Shown here: positions 44,486-53,689 of the stretch, piece by piece
Position numbering within the stretch: the stretch's first letter is position 1
How the letters are laid out: every line of letters starts with the position of its first letter
Notes under the pieces: model-generated
The model's database searches: none
What the model was told of the DNA's origin: nothing
The model's input: the letters and a program-made list of their open reading frames with translations, nothing else
Assembly (NCBI RefSeq): GCF_027922305.1
Contig: NZ_BSFK01000016.1
Span: forward strand, 186,001 to 250,000
Direction of reading: 5' to 3'
DNA from: Methylopila jiangsuensis
GTDB lineage: Bacteria > Pseudomonadota > Alphaproteobacteria > Rhizobiales > Methylopilaceae
Length of the DNA stretch: 64,000 nt
Made by a program: the position numbers and the translations under genes

Positions 44486-45298
44486 ATGGCGCGGCGATTC
44501 ACGGCGACGTTCTGGGGCGTGCGGGGCAGCGCCCCCGCCATGGACGGGACCACCGTCCGCTACGGCGGCGACACCTCCTGCGTGGAAGTGGTCTGCGGCG
44601 ATCATCGCCTCGCGCTCGATCTGGGCGGCGGCGCCCGGCGCCTTGGCCTCGCGCTCGCCGACCGGCCTCCGGCGCCGCTCACGCTGCTGCTCAGCCACGC
44701 CCACTACGACCATGTGATGGGGCTGCCGTTCTTCGCCCCGTTCCGCCAAGCGGAGGCGCGCATCCTCGCGCTGTCGCCGGTGGAAGGCGGAGTGGCGCGG
44801 CTCGCGGCGGAGCTGATGCGGCGGCCGTTCTTTCCCGTGGGGCCGGAGGCGCTCGTCGCCCGGATCGTGGATCTGCACGCCGCGCCGGGCGCGGTGTTCG
44901 AGCCGGCGGAGGGCGTGGTCGTGTCCTGCGCCGGCGCCGCCCATGACGGCGGCGCGCTGGCCTGGCGGATCGACTTCGACGGCCGCAGTCTGGTCTATGT
45001 CCCCGACCACGAGGCGGGCGACGCGCAGACCGACCGCACGCTCGCCCATTTCGCCGCCGGCTGCGACCTGCTGATCCACGACGCCACGCTGCCCGAGGCG
45101 GCCCCGCGCGGGCGCCACGGCCATTCGAGCTGGGGCGCGGCGGCGCTCGCCGCGCGCCGGGCCGAGGCGCGGCGGTTGGCGCTGTTCCACCACCATCCGG
45201 AGGCCGGCGACGACCAGCTCGACCGGCTGGCCCATCAGGCGGCGGAGACGCTGCCCGGAACCCTGGTGGCCCGCGCCGGGCAGACGCTCGATCTGTGA
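44486..45298 (+). CDS. MBL-fold metallohydrolase (PhnP-like, COG1235)
   Basis: 270 residues with the metal motif HAHYDH, a second histidine at AAHDGG, and YVPDHEAGD, HDATLP and FHHHPEAGDD closing the site. Many relatives are cyclic or nucleotide phosphodiesterases. The ATG at 44486 follows GGCGGAGC. It stands 33 bp upstream of the FecR gene and in the same direction. Given the cyclase and Crp-type gene nearby, a cyclic-nucleotide phosphodiesterase role is a reasonable hypothesis, not shown. Confidence 0.88.
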   Translation: MARRFTATFWGVRGSAPAMDGTTVRYGGDTSCVEVVCGDHRLALDLGGGARRLGLALADRPPAPLTLLLSHAHYDHVMGLPFFAPFRQAEARILALSPVEGGVARLAAELMRRPFFPVGPEALVARIVDLHAAPGAVFEPAEGVVVSCAGAAHDGGALAWRIDFDGRSLVYVPDHEAGDAQTDRTLAHFAAGCDLLIHDATLPEAAPRGRHGHSSWGAAALAARRAEARRLALFHHHPEAGDDQLDRLAHQAAETLPGTLVARAGQTLDL

Positions 45299-45331
45299 TA
45301 TGCGGAAGAAAACAGGACGGGGGAGACGACC

Positions 45332-45961
45332 ATGACCACAGGCGCGACATCATCCGGCCGGGGCGTCGGCCGGCGCGCGGCGCTGCTGGCGCTGGCGGGC
45401 GCCGCGGCGTGCCCCGGCGCGGCGCTCGCCGGGGCGGGGCCCGTGGGCGAGGTGGCGGAGCTTGAAGGCGGCGCCTTTGCCGAGCGCAACCGGGTGCGCC
45501 GTCTCGCCATGCGCTCCGAGGTGCTGCTGGGCGACACGGTGTGGACCGAGGCCGCCTCCCGCGCCGCGCTCGCGCTCCAGAGCGGCTCCAGGGTCTATCT
45601 CGGCCCGGAGGCCCGGCTCACCATCGACCGTTTCGTGGCGGCGGCGGGCGGCGATCTCCGGCTCGGCGCCGGCGCGCTGGTGTTCGACCGGGCGGAGGGC
45701 CTGCCCAAGACCGACATCGAGGTGCGCTCCGCCTTCGGGCTGATCGGCGTGCGCGGCACCCGCTTCTTCGCGGGGCCGAGCAGGGGCGTGTTCGGCGTGT
45801 TCGTGGCGCGGGGCGCGGTCACCGTGTCGGCGGCGGGCGTCACCCGGCGGCTCGGGGCGGGCGAGGGCGTGGACATTCCCCGCCGCGGCGCCGCCCCCTC
45901 CGACGTCAAGCCATGGGGCAAGGTCCGGATCGATGAGGCGCTGGCCTCCGTGCTCGGCTGA
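45332..45961 (+). CDS. FecR-domain secreted protein
   Basis: 209 residues. A twin-arginine-like signal (GVGRRAALLALAGAAACPGAALA) precedes a FecR domain (about 55-145): SEVLLGDTVWTEAASRAALALQSGSRVYLGP and FGLIGVRGTRFF. FecR-type proteins sense surface or cell-envelope signals, and this form lacks the cytoplasmic anti-sigma part. It is convergent with the cyclase gene, four bases apart. FecR-CHASE2 cyclase pairs are common neighbours in bacteria, suggesting one sensing system. Confidence 0.88.
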   Translation: MTTGATSSGRGVGRRAALLALAGAAACPGAALAGAGPVGEVAELEGGAFAERNRVRRLAMRSEVLLGDTVWTEAASRAALALQSGSRVYLGPEARLTIDRFVAAAGGDLRLGAGALVFDRAEGLPKTDIEVRSAFGLIGVRGTRFFAGPSRGVFGVFVARGAVTVSAAGVTRRLGAGEGVDIPRRGAAPSDVKPWGKVRIDEALASVLG

Positions 45962-45965
45962 CGCC

Positions 45966-47885
45966 TCAGCCGGGCAGCGGTTCGTAGACCTCGATCCGGC
46001 CGAGCCCGCGCAGCTCCACCGCGCCATGGGCCCGGAACGCCACGGCGGACACGCGGGCGCGGGCGGCGGGGCCGACGCAGACCGCCGTTCCGAGCTGCTT
46101 GTTCAGGGCTTCGAGCCGCGCCGCCGTGTTCACCGCGCCGCCATGGGCGGTGTAGTCCAGCTTGGCGCGGGAGCCCACGTCGCCCACCACTGCGAGCCCG
46201 GTCTCGACCCCGACGCGGGTGCGGCCGAAGCCCAGCGCCGCCATGTCCGGCGCGGCGCGGAACGCCTCACCGAAGGCGGCGATGGCGAGCGCCGCCCGCA
46301 CCGCCTGCCCGGCGTGGTTCTCCAGATCGAGCGGCGCGTTGAACAGCGCGTGCGCCGCGTCGCCCACCAGCTTGTCCACCATGCCGCCATGGGCGGTGAC
46401 GATGGCGGTGACGCCGTCGAAGTAGCGGTCGAGCGCGCCGACCACCGCCTCGGCCGGATGCGCTTCGGCGAAGGCGGTGAAGCCCTCCACGTCGGTGAAC
46501 AGCGCCGTCACCTCCCGGCGCTCGCCCGCGAGCTTCAGGAGCTCCGGGTTGCGGGCGATGCGCTCCACCACCGCCGGGGCGAGATGGCTTTCGAACCGGC
46601 GGCGCAGCGCCGCCGCCTTCCGGCGGGCGTCCACCGCCGCGACCAGTCCCGCGCCGCCGCCGGACAGCAGGGCGGCGAGCGCCGACGAAGCGGGATCGAG
46701 CGCGAGGCCGAAGCCGAACAGCGCGGCGAGCGCCCCGGCCGCCCACAGTCCGGCGAGGCCGACCGCCGCCACAGCCGCGAGCGCCGGCCCCGCCAGCGCG
46801 CCCGCCGCCGCGGCGGCGAGGGCGAGGAGGACGGCGCCCGCCGCCTCCACCCGCCCGGCGCCATCGGGCCGCACCGGCGCGGCGCCCGACAGCAGCGTCT
46901 CCACCGCGTCCGCGTGGATCTGGACCGAGGGCGCGATGGCGCTCGCCGCCGTGCGGCGCAAAGCGCCGAGCGCGGGCGCGGAACCGCCGATCAGCACGAT
47001 CCGCCCCGCGAAGCCCGCCGACGGCGCCCGTCCGGCCAGCACGTCGGCGGCGGAGACGCTGCGCCCCCGCCAGCGGTCAGGGCTGGTGGCGCGGAAGCGG
47101 AGGCTCGCCTCCGCGATGAGCGGCGCCGACACGCCGCCGACCCTGAGTCGGCCCGCGCCGCCGTCCAGCACATAGAGCGCCGCGCCTTCCCGCAGACGCA
47201 CGGCGGCGGCGGCGAGACCCGCCAGCGGCTGTTCTCCGGCCAGCGCGAACAGCGGCGCCCGGCGCAGCACGCCGTCGCCATCGGCCGACAGCGACGCCAC
47301 GGCCACCTCGCTGGCCCGCCGGCGCAGCGGCGGGAAGGGCAGCGCGGCGCCCTCCGCCCGCCAGGGCGCGAGCGCGGGCGGCGGCCCCGACAGCGCGACC
47401 GGCGCCGGCGGGGCCGCGTCGCCGGACGCCGGCCCGAGCAGCGCGGCGAGCGCGGTCGGCGCCCGCGCCAGCGCCGCGGCGAGCCGGGCGTCGGGATCGG
47501 GCAGGCGCGCCACGGCCGTTACCGCGTCCGCGTCGCCGGAGCGGGCGGCGAGCGCGCGGGCGAGCGCCTCGGGCGCGCTGCGGTCCGGTCCCTCCAGCAG
47601 GATGTCGAGCGCGAGCGCGGCCGGCGCGCCGTCGGCCACCCGCTCCGCCAGCGCCGCCAGCCGGTCGCGGGGCCAGGGCCACGGCCCTTCCGCCGCGAGG
47701 CTCGCCTGGTCGATGTCGACCACCGTCACGGCGGCGCTCGCCGGGAGCGGCGCCCAGGCCAGCGCGGCGTCCAGCGCCCGCTCGCGCAGCGCGGCGACCG
47801 CGCCTCCGCCGTCGACGGCGGCGGCCAGCGCCGCGAGGCCGGCGAGCGCAAGCCCGGCCAGACCCGCGCGCCAGCGGCCTCTCAC
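45966..47885 (-). CDS. CHASE2-like membrane class III nucleotide cyclase
   Basis: 639 residues from a GTG that overlaps the stop of the regulator gene (GTGA). The N-terminal sensor is CHASE2-like (about 25-340, VTVVDIDQASLAAEGPWPWPRDRLA), followed by about three helices (345-420) and a class III cyclase domain (about 455-600). Metal aspartates D465 and D509, adenine-type K505 and D577, and N586/R590 (VNTAARLE) are all visible, so adenylate cyclase activity is predicted. The residue pattern favours ATP over GTP. The sensor probably faces the periplasm. Confidence 0.9.
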   Translation of the reverse strand: MRGRWRAGLAGLALAGLAALAAAVDGGGAVAALRERALDAALAWAPLPASAAVTVVDIDQASLAAEGPWPWPRDRLAALAERVADGAPAALALDILLEGPDRSAPEALARALAARSGDADAVTAVARLPDPDARLAAALARAPTALAALLGPASGDAAPPAPVALSGPPPALAPWRAEGAALPFPPLRRRASEVAVASLSADGDGVLRRAPLFALAGEQPLAGLAAAAVRLREGAALYVLDGGAGRLRVGGVSAPLIAEASLRFRATSPDRWRGRSVSAADVLAGRAPSAGFAGRIVLIGGSAPALGALRRTAASAIAPSVQIHADAVETLLSGAAPVRPDGAGRVEAAGAVLLALAAAAAGALAGPALAAVAAVGLAGLWAAGALAALFGFGLALDPASSALAALLSGGGAGLVAAVDARRKAAALRRRFESHLAPAVVERIARNPELLKLAGERREVTALFTDVEGFTAFAEAHPAEAVVGALDRYFDGVTAIVTAHGGMVDKLVGDAAHALFNAPLDLENHAGQAVRAALAIAAFGEAFRAAPDMAALGFGRTRVGVETGLAVVGDVGSRAKLDYTAHGGAVNTAARLEALNKQLGTAVCVGPAARARVSAVAFRAHGAVELRGLGRIEVYEPLPG

Positions 47886-48577
47886 GCCCCGCCGTCCGCG
47901 ATCGCGGTCAGCGTGTCGACCTGAAGCCGCAGCGCGCGCCCCTCCCGCGCCACCGCGCCGGCGGCCTCCAGCGCCGCGAGCGCGCCGTTGAGCTTGGGGC
48001 GCGAGGCGCCCAGCATGTCGGCGATCTCGCTCTGGTTCAGCGCCAGCTCCAGCCGCGCCGTCCGGCGGCCGGCCTCCACGTCGGCGCGGGCGAGCGCCAG
48101 CAGGAAGCGGGCGAGGCGCGGCTCCAGCCGGTAGAGCGCGATCGACTCCATCTGGTCGGTGGTGTCGCGCAGGCGCCGGCACAGGAAGCGGACGACCGCG
48201 CGGGCCAGCGACGGGCGCTCGGCGAGAAGCCGGTCCATGTCGGCGCGCGCCAGCGCCAGAACGCGGGCCTCGGTGACGGCGGTCGCGTCCGCCGACCGCG
48301 CGCCGCCGTCGAGCGCGGCCATTTCGCCGATGAGCGCGCCGGTTTCCGCATGGCGCAGCGACAGCTCGCGGCCCTCCGCGGACAGCACCGAGAGCCGGAT
48401 GCGCCCCTCAAGGACGATGAACATCTCGGCGCCCGCATCGCCGCGCTGGAACAGCGTCGCGCCGGCGGAGAAACGGCGCGGCCGGGCGGCGGCGGCGAGC
48501 GCCGCCACGTCCTCCGGGCGCGCGCCGGCGAAAAGATCAAGCCCGCCGATCCGGTCGGCGGCCGCCGTCGCAGCCAT
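47882..48577 (-). CDS. Crp/Fnr-family transcriptional regulator
   Basis: 231 residues. The cyclic-nucleotide-binding domain (about 1-140) keeps the phosphate-binding cassette GALIGEMAALDGGARSADATA, with Glu and Arg in place, and the C-terminal winged helix (about 150-225, LALNQSEIADMLGASRPKLNGALAALEAAG) contacts DNA. No cysteine cluster is visible, so it is Crp-like rather than Fnr-like. It is translationally coupled to the cyclase gene, so the cyclase probably makes its ligand. Confidence 0.92.
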   Translation of the reverse strand: MAATAAADRIGGLDLFAGARPEDVAALAAAARPRRFSAGATLFQRGDAGAEMFIVLEGRIRLSVLSAEGRELSLRHAETGALIGEMAALDGGARSADATAVTEARVLALARADMDRLLAERPSLARAVVRFLCRRLRDTTDQMESIALYRLEPRLARFLLALARADVEAGRRTARLELALNQSEIADMLGASRPKLNGALAALEAAGAVAREGRALRLQVDTLTAIADGGA

Positions 48578-48620
48578 GGTCCGCTCCCCCGCCGCGCGGC
48601 GTCCGCGCGGAGATCAAGAC

Positions 48621-50438
48621 CTACGCCACGCCGTCGATGGGGTTCAAGCCGCCCGCGTGCCGGGACAGATGAGCCACGGGTCCCGGCGCCACGCTCACGG
48701 CGTCGCGGCCGCCCGCCTTCGCGGCGTAAAGCGCGTTGTCCGCAAGCGTCGTCAGCTCGCGCCAGTCCCGCGCGCCGCTCGCCACCCCGAAGCTCGCCGT
48801 GACGGAGAGAAAGCCGGCGCCGTCGGGGAGCGCGACGGGCTCCGCCGCCAGCGCGCGGCGCAGGGTCTCGGCGAGGGCCGCCGTCTCCTCCACGGAACGC
48901 TCCTCGGTCAGGATGGCGAACTCGTCGCCGCCGAAGCGCGCCACCAGATCGCGCCCATGCGTCAGCTCCTGCGCACGGCGCGCCACGTGGCGAATGACCT
49001 CATCGCCCGCGGGGTGGCCGTGCCGGTCGTTGACGGCCTTGAAGTTGTCCACGTCGAACAGGATCAGGATCGCCACCGGCATGCGGCGGCGATCCCGCTC
49101 CATCCGAGCGACGAAGGCCTCCAGGCCGCCCCGGTTCAGCACGCCCGTCAGCGCGTCGGTCGAAGCCTGCCGCTGGAGATCCACGGTCATCTCGTCCCGC
49201 AGGCGCAGGCGCTCGCGCAGCACGTCGATGGCGTCGAACAGCCCGCCGAACTCGCCGGGAGCGCCGCCGGTCCAGGGCGATGCGTCCGCCTCGCCCGCGA
49301 GCGCGATCACCTCGCGCCGCGCCCGCATCAGGGGCGCGAACACCCGACGCTCCGCATACAGCACGACGAGGATGACGACGCCGATCAGCGCGAGAGCGGC
49401 GGCGACGGCGCCAAGAAGCGCGAACAGGGCGTCGTCCCGCCGCTTCGCCAGTCTGGCCTCCGAGGCCGCAAGCATCGCCCGCTGCAACTGCAGCACCGGC
49501 TGAAAGGTCGCGACGAAACGCTGGGTGAACTCCGCCGCGCTCAGGCTGTACTGGCCGGACGAACGGCCTTCACCGATGGTCGTCTCCACCAGACCGAGCC
49601 CTTCGCGCAGAAACACCTGCTCGGTCTCGTGGATGAGCCCGTTCAGCCGCTCGTCCCGGAACGGGCCGCCCGCCATGCCTTCGAACAGGCTCCACAGCCC
49701 GCTGATGTGGCCAATGGTCTGGCGGGCCGCGAGCAGGTTCGTCATCGGCATGGCCTGGTTCAGCGCCAGCGGAGCGATGATGTTGGAGCCGACCCGCCCG
49801 GCGTGATCGCGGAATTCGGCCAGCACCCGCCCGGCCTGCGCCGCGGAGGCGAGATCCGGATCGTTGCGCGCCAACTGCGCCGCCTTCCAGCGCACCAGCT
49901 CCCGATGCATGTCGGAGGCGTGGAACATGGCGGTGATCGCGCCCTCGATGTCCCCGAGCGTCCGATGCTCGAACGGCAGTTCGCGCACCCGGTCCACCTC
50001 GCTTCGCGCCACCGCGAGACGGGCCTTGGCCCGTTCCAGCAGCACCTCGAACGTGGCTTCGGCGGTCGTCGCCGCGCCGGGCAGGACGGAGGCCGCGACC
50101 AGGCCGCCGGCCGTCATGGCAACCTGATCGACGGTCCGCCGGGCGGCGACCAGAGCGGCGGAGGCCTGCGCATCCTCGACGCGCAGGGCCATGGCGGCGT
50201 TGGCCGGTCCGCGCTCCGCCGCGACGGCGTTCGAGAGATCCAGCACGGTGCGGAACGTGGCGAGCGCCGCGCTCCCCGTCTGGGCCAGTTGAAAATCCTG
50301 ATAGACGCGGCCGACAAGCAGTCCCGCCAGAACGGCGACGCAGATCACGGCCGCGCCGGCCGCGAAGCGAAGTCGGCGCTCGAGATGTCGCGCGGACACG
50401 CCCTGTAAATCCTCCGCCGGCGCTGCGCGTCTCTGCAC
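48621..50438 (-). CDS. membrane diguanylate cyclase (GGDEF)
   Basis: 605 residues. Two membrane helices (about 25-45 and 342-362) bracket a periplasmic helical sensor of about 295 residues, followed by a HAMP-like linker and a GGDEF domain with FGGDEF at 502-507. The upstream inhibitory site is HGRD instead of RxxD, so product inhibition may be weakened. No EAL domain follows. It makes cyclic di-GMP. It lies 43 bp upstream of the regulator gene on the same strand. The sensor ligand is unknown. Confidence 0.93.
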   Translation of the reverse strand: MQRRAAPAEDLQGVSARHLERRLRFAAGAAVICVAVLAGLLVGRVYQDFQLAQTGSAALATFRTVLDLSNAVAAERGPANAAMALRVEDAQASAALVAARRTVDQVAMTAGGLVAASVLPGAATTAEATFEVLLERAKARLAVARSEVDRVRELPFEHRTLGDIEGAITAMFHASDMHRELVRWKAAQLARNDPDLASAAQAGRVLAEFRDHAGRVGSNIIAPLALNQAMPMTNLLAARQTIGHISGLWSLFEGMAGGPFRDERLNGLIHETEQVFLREGLGLVETTIGEGRSSGQYSLSAAEFTQRFVATFQPVLQLQRAMLAASEARLAKRRDDALFALLGAVAAALALIGVVILVVLYAERRVFAPLMRARREVIALAGEADASPWTGGAPGEFGGLFDAIDVLRERLRLRDEMTVDLQRQASTDALTGVLNRGGLEAFVARMERDRRRMPVAILILFDVDNFKAVNDRHGHPAGDEVIRHVARRAQELTHGRDLVARFGGDEFAILTEERSVEETAALAETLRRALAAEPVALPDGAGFLSVTASFGVASGARDWRELTTLADNALYAAKAGGRDAVSVAPGPVAHLSRHAGGLNPIDGVA

Positions 50439-50636
50439 GCTCCGCTGCTTGAGACTCAGCTCATAGCGCGCCTTCGGACACGGAGGAACGGAAAACGCGC
50501 GGCCTGCAGAATTTCATCTTATGACAATATTTAGCGACCGTTCGCCCGCCACGGCGTCGCCGCCCCGACGGCGCGCCCGTCCCCGACGTCCCTACGGACG
50601 ACGGCGTCACGCGGCCCGCCGAAGCGATCCGCCGCT

Positions 50637-52106
50637 TCAGTCGAAGGCGGCGAAGGCCGAAGTGACGCGCGGGTCGACCTTCGACGACGGGCGGAAGGCG
50701 TCAGGCATGCGGGCCGAGCGGTCCCGCTTGGGCGGCGCGGCGTCAGCCGGCGCGGACGCGGGCGTCACCGGCGCGGCGGCGGGGGCCTCAGCGGCTCCGG
50801 CCTTGTCCTCGCCGCCGAACAGTCCGCCGACGCTCTTCATCCAGCCGCCGAAACCGTTGCGCGCCGGCTTGACCGAGGCCGTGGCGGCGGGCTCGGCGAC
50901 GCTCGAGGCCAGAACGGGCGGCTGCGGCGCCACTTCGCGGCGGGCGGGGGCGGCGGCGCGGACCGGCGGAACCGGAGCCGCGGCGGCGACCGCCGCGTTG
51001 GCCGGCGCAGGGGCCGCGGCCACGGCGGCCGGCGCGGCGCGGGTCTCCGGCTCGTCGTCCCGGAACATGCGGCTGAACAGCCGGCCTTCGGACTTCATCG
51101 CCACCGGCGCCGCGGCGGGCAGCGCCGCGCCCTCCGCCGCGGGGGCGTAGGCCACGGCCGCGGGCGCGGCGGGAACCGCGGCGACCTGGATCACCGGCTG
51201 GTCCAGCGTGCGGCGCAGACGGCCGTTCTGGGCGACGTACTCCGGCGCGGGCTCGGTGGACTTGGACAGGGCGGCGATCACCGCCTCGTCGGCCCGGCGC
51301 TTGGCGGCCACCGCCCTGGCGATCTCCGGCTGCACCGCATAGCTCGGGCAGGCCGAGGAGGCGTTGAAGCTCGACAGCGCGCCGGCGGAGGCGTTGAAGA
51401 CGTACTTCTTGCCGCAGGCGTCCACCTTCGGCTCCAGCTTCGTCACCTCGAAGTGGTCGGAGCCTTCCTTCAGGTTGCGCCAGAACGCGATGTTCTTGTC
51501 GGAGCGGCGGCGCGCCATGTTCTCCGCCGTCATGCGGAACGGCAGGGCCTGAACCTGGAACGCCTTCTGGCCACCCCGGAACGCCTCGCGCGCCAGCGCG
51601 TAGATCTCCGCCATTTGGGCGTCGGTCATGGCGTAGCAGCCGGCGGACAGGCAGTCGCCGTGGACCATCAGATGCTGGCCGGTGCGGCCGAGCGCCTGAT
51701 CATACTTGTTGGGAAACCCGATGTTGAACGACAGGTAATAGCTGGAGCGCGGGTTCATCTGCCCCGGCGCCACCGAATAGAACCCTTCCGGCGCCTGCTT
51801 GTCGCCTTCCTTGACCTTGGGGCCAAGCTTCCCGGAGAAGCGGCAGATGTCGTAGCTCTTCAGCAGGGCGTAGCGGCCGTCCGACTTGCGCTTCTTCCAG
51901 ATCTCCGCCTTCGAGTCCTCCTTGTAGATCCGCATCAGGATCGGATCGGAGGGCGACATCCCCTTCTCCTGCATCAGGGAGACGGTCTCGATCGACAGGG
52001 GCTGGACGCTGCGGGCGGTGACCGCATTCTCGTCCTTCTGACATCCGGCGAGCGTCAGAGCGGCCGCGGCGACGATGCCTGCGACGCTGGCGCGATGTGC
52101 GGACAT
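50637..52106 (-). CDS. YafK-type L,D-transpeptidase lipoprotein
   Basis: 489 residues. The signal peptide ends in the lipobox LTLAGC (C22 lipidation). The YkuD-like domain (about 60-235) has the catalytic motif HGDCLSAGCYAMTD. The remaining half is long, low-complexity Ala/Pro-rich and basic, perhaps spanning the periplasm to bind peptidoglycan. The ATG at 52106 follows GGGGAGGC; the extra N-terminal codons upstream are not signal-like. It probably crosslinks or remodels peptidoglycan. The lnt gene in the window would mature it. Confidence 0.85.
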   Translation of the reverse strand: MSAHRASVAGIVAAAALTLAGCQKDENAVTARSVQPLSIETVSLMQEKGMSPSDPILMRIYKEDSKAEIWKKRKSDGRYALLKSYDICRFSGKLGPKVKEGDKQAPEGFYSVAPGQMNPRSSYYLSFNIGFPNKYDQALGRTGQHLMVHGDCLSAGCYAMTDAQMAEIYALAREAFRGGQKAFQVQALPFRMTAENMARRRSDKNIAFWRNLKEGSDHFEVTKLEPKVDACGKKYVFNASAGALSSFNASSACPSYAVQPEIARAVAAKRRADEAVIAALSKSTEPAPEYVAQNGRLRRTLDQPVIQVAAVPAAPAAVAYAPAAEGAALPAAAPVAMKSEGRLFSRMFRDDEPETRAAPAAVAAAPAPANAAVAAAAPVPPVRAAAPARREVAPQPPVLASSVAEPAATASVKPARNGFGGWMKSVGGLFGGEDKAGAAEAPAAAPVTPASAPADAAPPKRDRSARMPDAFRPSSKVDPRVTSAFAAFD

Positions 52107-52226
52107 GGATGCCTCCCCAAAGGCGACGACGGACACGTGAGCCGACTTAACGCCAGGTACCCTTACCTCAACGTTACCACGGCCCCGCTCCCGCGTCACG
52201 CGCCAGGCGCAGGCGCAGCGGGCGCG

Positions 52227-53180
52227 TCAGAGCGTGCGGCCGATCGCCAGGAACTTGGCCCGGCGGTCCTCCCGCACCTCCCGCGGCGACAGGCCCGCGA
52301 AGCGCCCGAGCGCGTTGGCGATGGCGTCGCCGGTGGCCGCGATCACCGTGTCGGGGTCGCGATGGGCGCCGCCGAGCGGCTCCGGGATCACGCCGTCGAT
52401 CACGCCGAGGCGCATCAGGTCGGCGGAGGTGATCTTCATGTTGGTGGCGGCGTCCTGCGCCTTGGCGGCGTCGCGCCACAGGATCGAGGCGGCGCCTTCC
52501 GGCGAGATGACGCTGTAGATCGCGTGCTCCAGCATCAGCACCACATTGGCGGTGGCGATGGCGATGGCGCCGCCGGAGCCGCCCTCGCCGATCACGACCG
52601 CCACGTTGGGCGTCGTGAGGTTGAGGCAGGCCTCGGTGGAGCGGGCGATGGCCTCGGCCTGGCCGCGCTCCTCCGCCTCGATGCCGGGAAAGGCGCCGGC
52701 GGTGTCCACCAGCGCCACGACCGGAAGGTTGAAGCGATCGGCCAGCTCCATCAGGCGCACCGCCTTGCGGTAGCCTTCGGGCCGCGCCATGCCGAAATTG
52801 TGCTTCAGGCGGCTTGCGGTGTCCGCGCCCTTCTCCTGGCCGATCAGCATGATGGGCTGGCCGCGGAAGCGGGCCGGGCCGCCCATGATGGCCTCGTCCT
52901 CGGAGAACTTGCGGTCGCCGGCGAGCGGCGTGAAGTCCTCCACCAGACCGGCGGCGAAGTCCTGGAAATGCGGGCGGTTCGGATGGCGGGCGACCAGCGC
53001 CTTCTGCCACGGCGTCAGGCCGGCGTAGAGCTCCTTCAGAGCCTGCAGCGACTTGGCCTCGAGCCGGTTGACCTCCTCGTCGATCCCCACCGCGTCGCCG
53101 TTCTCGCCCAGCGCGCGCAGCTCGAGGATCTTGGCCTGAAGTTCGGCGACGGGCTTTTCGAAATCGAGATAGCTCTTCAT
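52227..53180 (-). CDS. accA: acetyl-CoA carboxylase carboxyltransferase subunit alpha
   Basis: 317 residues, standard length. The carboxyltransferase fold shows IMLIGQEKGADTASRLKHNFGMARPEGYRKA, VDTAGAFPGIEAEERGQ and VVIGEGGSGGAIA, which form the oxyanion and CoA pocket. It transfers the carboxyl group to acetyl-CoA with AccD in fatty acid synthesis. The start at 53180 opens the conserved MKSYLDFEKPVAEL. It follows the xerD group at a distance, with an AT-rich gene in between. Confidence 0.97.
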   Translation of the reverse strand: MKSYLDFEKPVAELQAKILELRALGENGDAVGIDEEVNRLEAKSLQALKELYAGLTPWQKALVARHPNRPHFQDFAAGLVEDFTPLAGDRKFSEDEAIMGGPARFRGQPIMLIGQEKGADTASRLKHNFGMARPEGYRKAVRLMELADRFNLPVVALVDTAGAFPGIEAEERGQAEAIARSTEACLNLTTPNVAVVIGEGGSGGAIAIATANVVLMLEHAIYSVISPEGAASILWRDAAKAQDAATNMKITSADLMRLGVIDGVIPEPLGGAHRDPDTVIAATGDAIANALGRFAGLSPREVREDRRAKFLAIGRTL

Positions 53181-53311
53181 GGGCTCCGCTCCGCGCCGCA
53201 GGCGCCGGAGGATAAGGGGCGCTGGTCCATGCGGAGCGGGCGCAACTTGGTTTGGGCGACCGACGAAAGTCAAGGCTGGGAGCCTCGATAACGGATCAGC
53301 CCAAAGCTCGA

Positions 53312-53689
53312 TCACGTAGGAAAGAGATAAAGGCCCCGATCGAACCCACGTTCGATTTTGGAGGCTTCCGCGCGGCTTGCCGAGGCGATCGTCCGGTACT
53401 CCACGTCGAAAAGTCGCTCCAAAACGTAATCCCGTTTGGCGGAGTTGTTCCGAGCTCCGCATCCGAGCGGCTTGGGCAGGAGAGAAGAAAGTCGAGTGGC
53501 GACATGCCCTGACATTCCAAAAAGGATAAGCTGCTGCGTACTCTTCAACCTTAGTTCATAGCATCCAGGGCCAATGGGCGCGATTAATACTCCAAAAATT
53601 CGAGGATCTGGAAATTCTCTCCACTCCGACCATTCTATGATTATATTTCTATATTCTTCTTTTTGGCTTGTTTTCGCTGCGAATCTCAC
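53312..53689 (-). CDS. AT-rich GIY-YIG-like hypothetical protein
   Basis: 125 residues from a GTG at 53689. Features fit a diverged GIY-YIG nuclease fold: PGCYELRL (GCY 42-44), ILFGMSG (LFG 56-58), R66 in VATRLSSLLP and E109 in SRAEASKIER. Base use is unlike all neighbours; 53641-53700 has 20 G/C of 60, and codons ATA, AGA and TTA occur. The ATG beginning MDVYE upstream is out of frame. Function unknown; possibly a horizontally gained gene in the xerD-accA gap. The start is the least secure part. Confidence 0.65.
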   Translation of the reverse strand: MRFAAKTSQKEEYRNIIIEWSEWREFPDPRIFGVLIAPIGPGCYELRLKSTQQLILFGMSGHVATRLSSLLPKPLGCGARNNSAKRDYVLERLFDVEYRTIASASRAEASKIERGFDRGLYLFPT

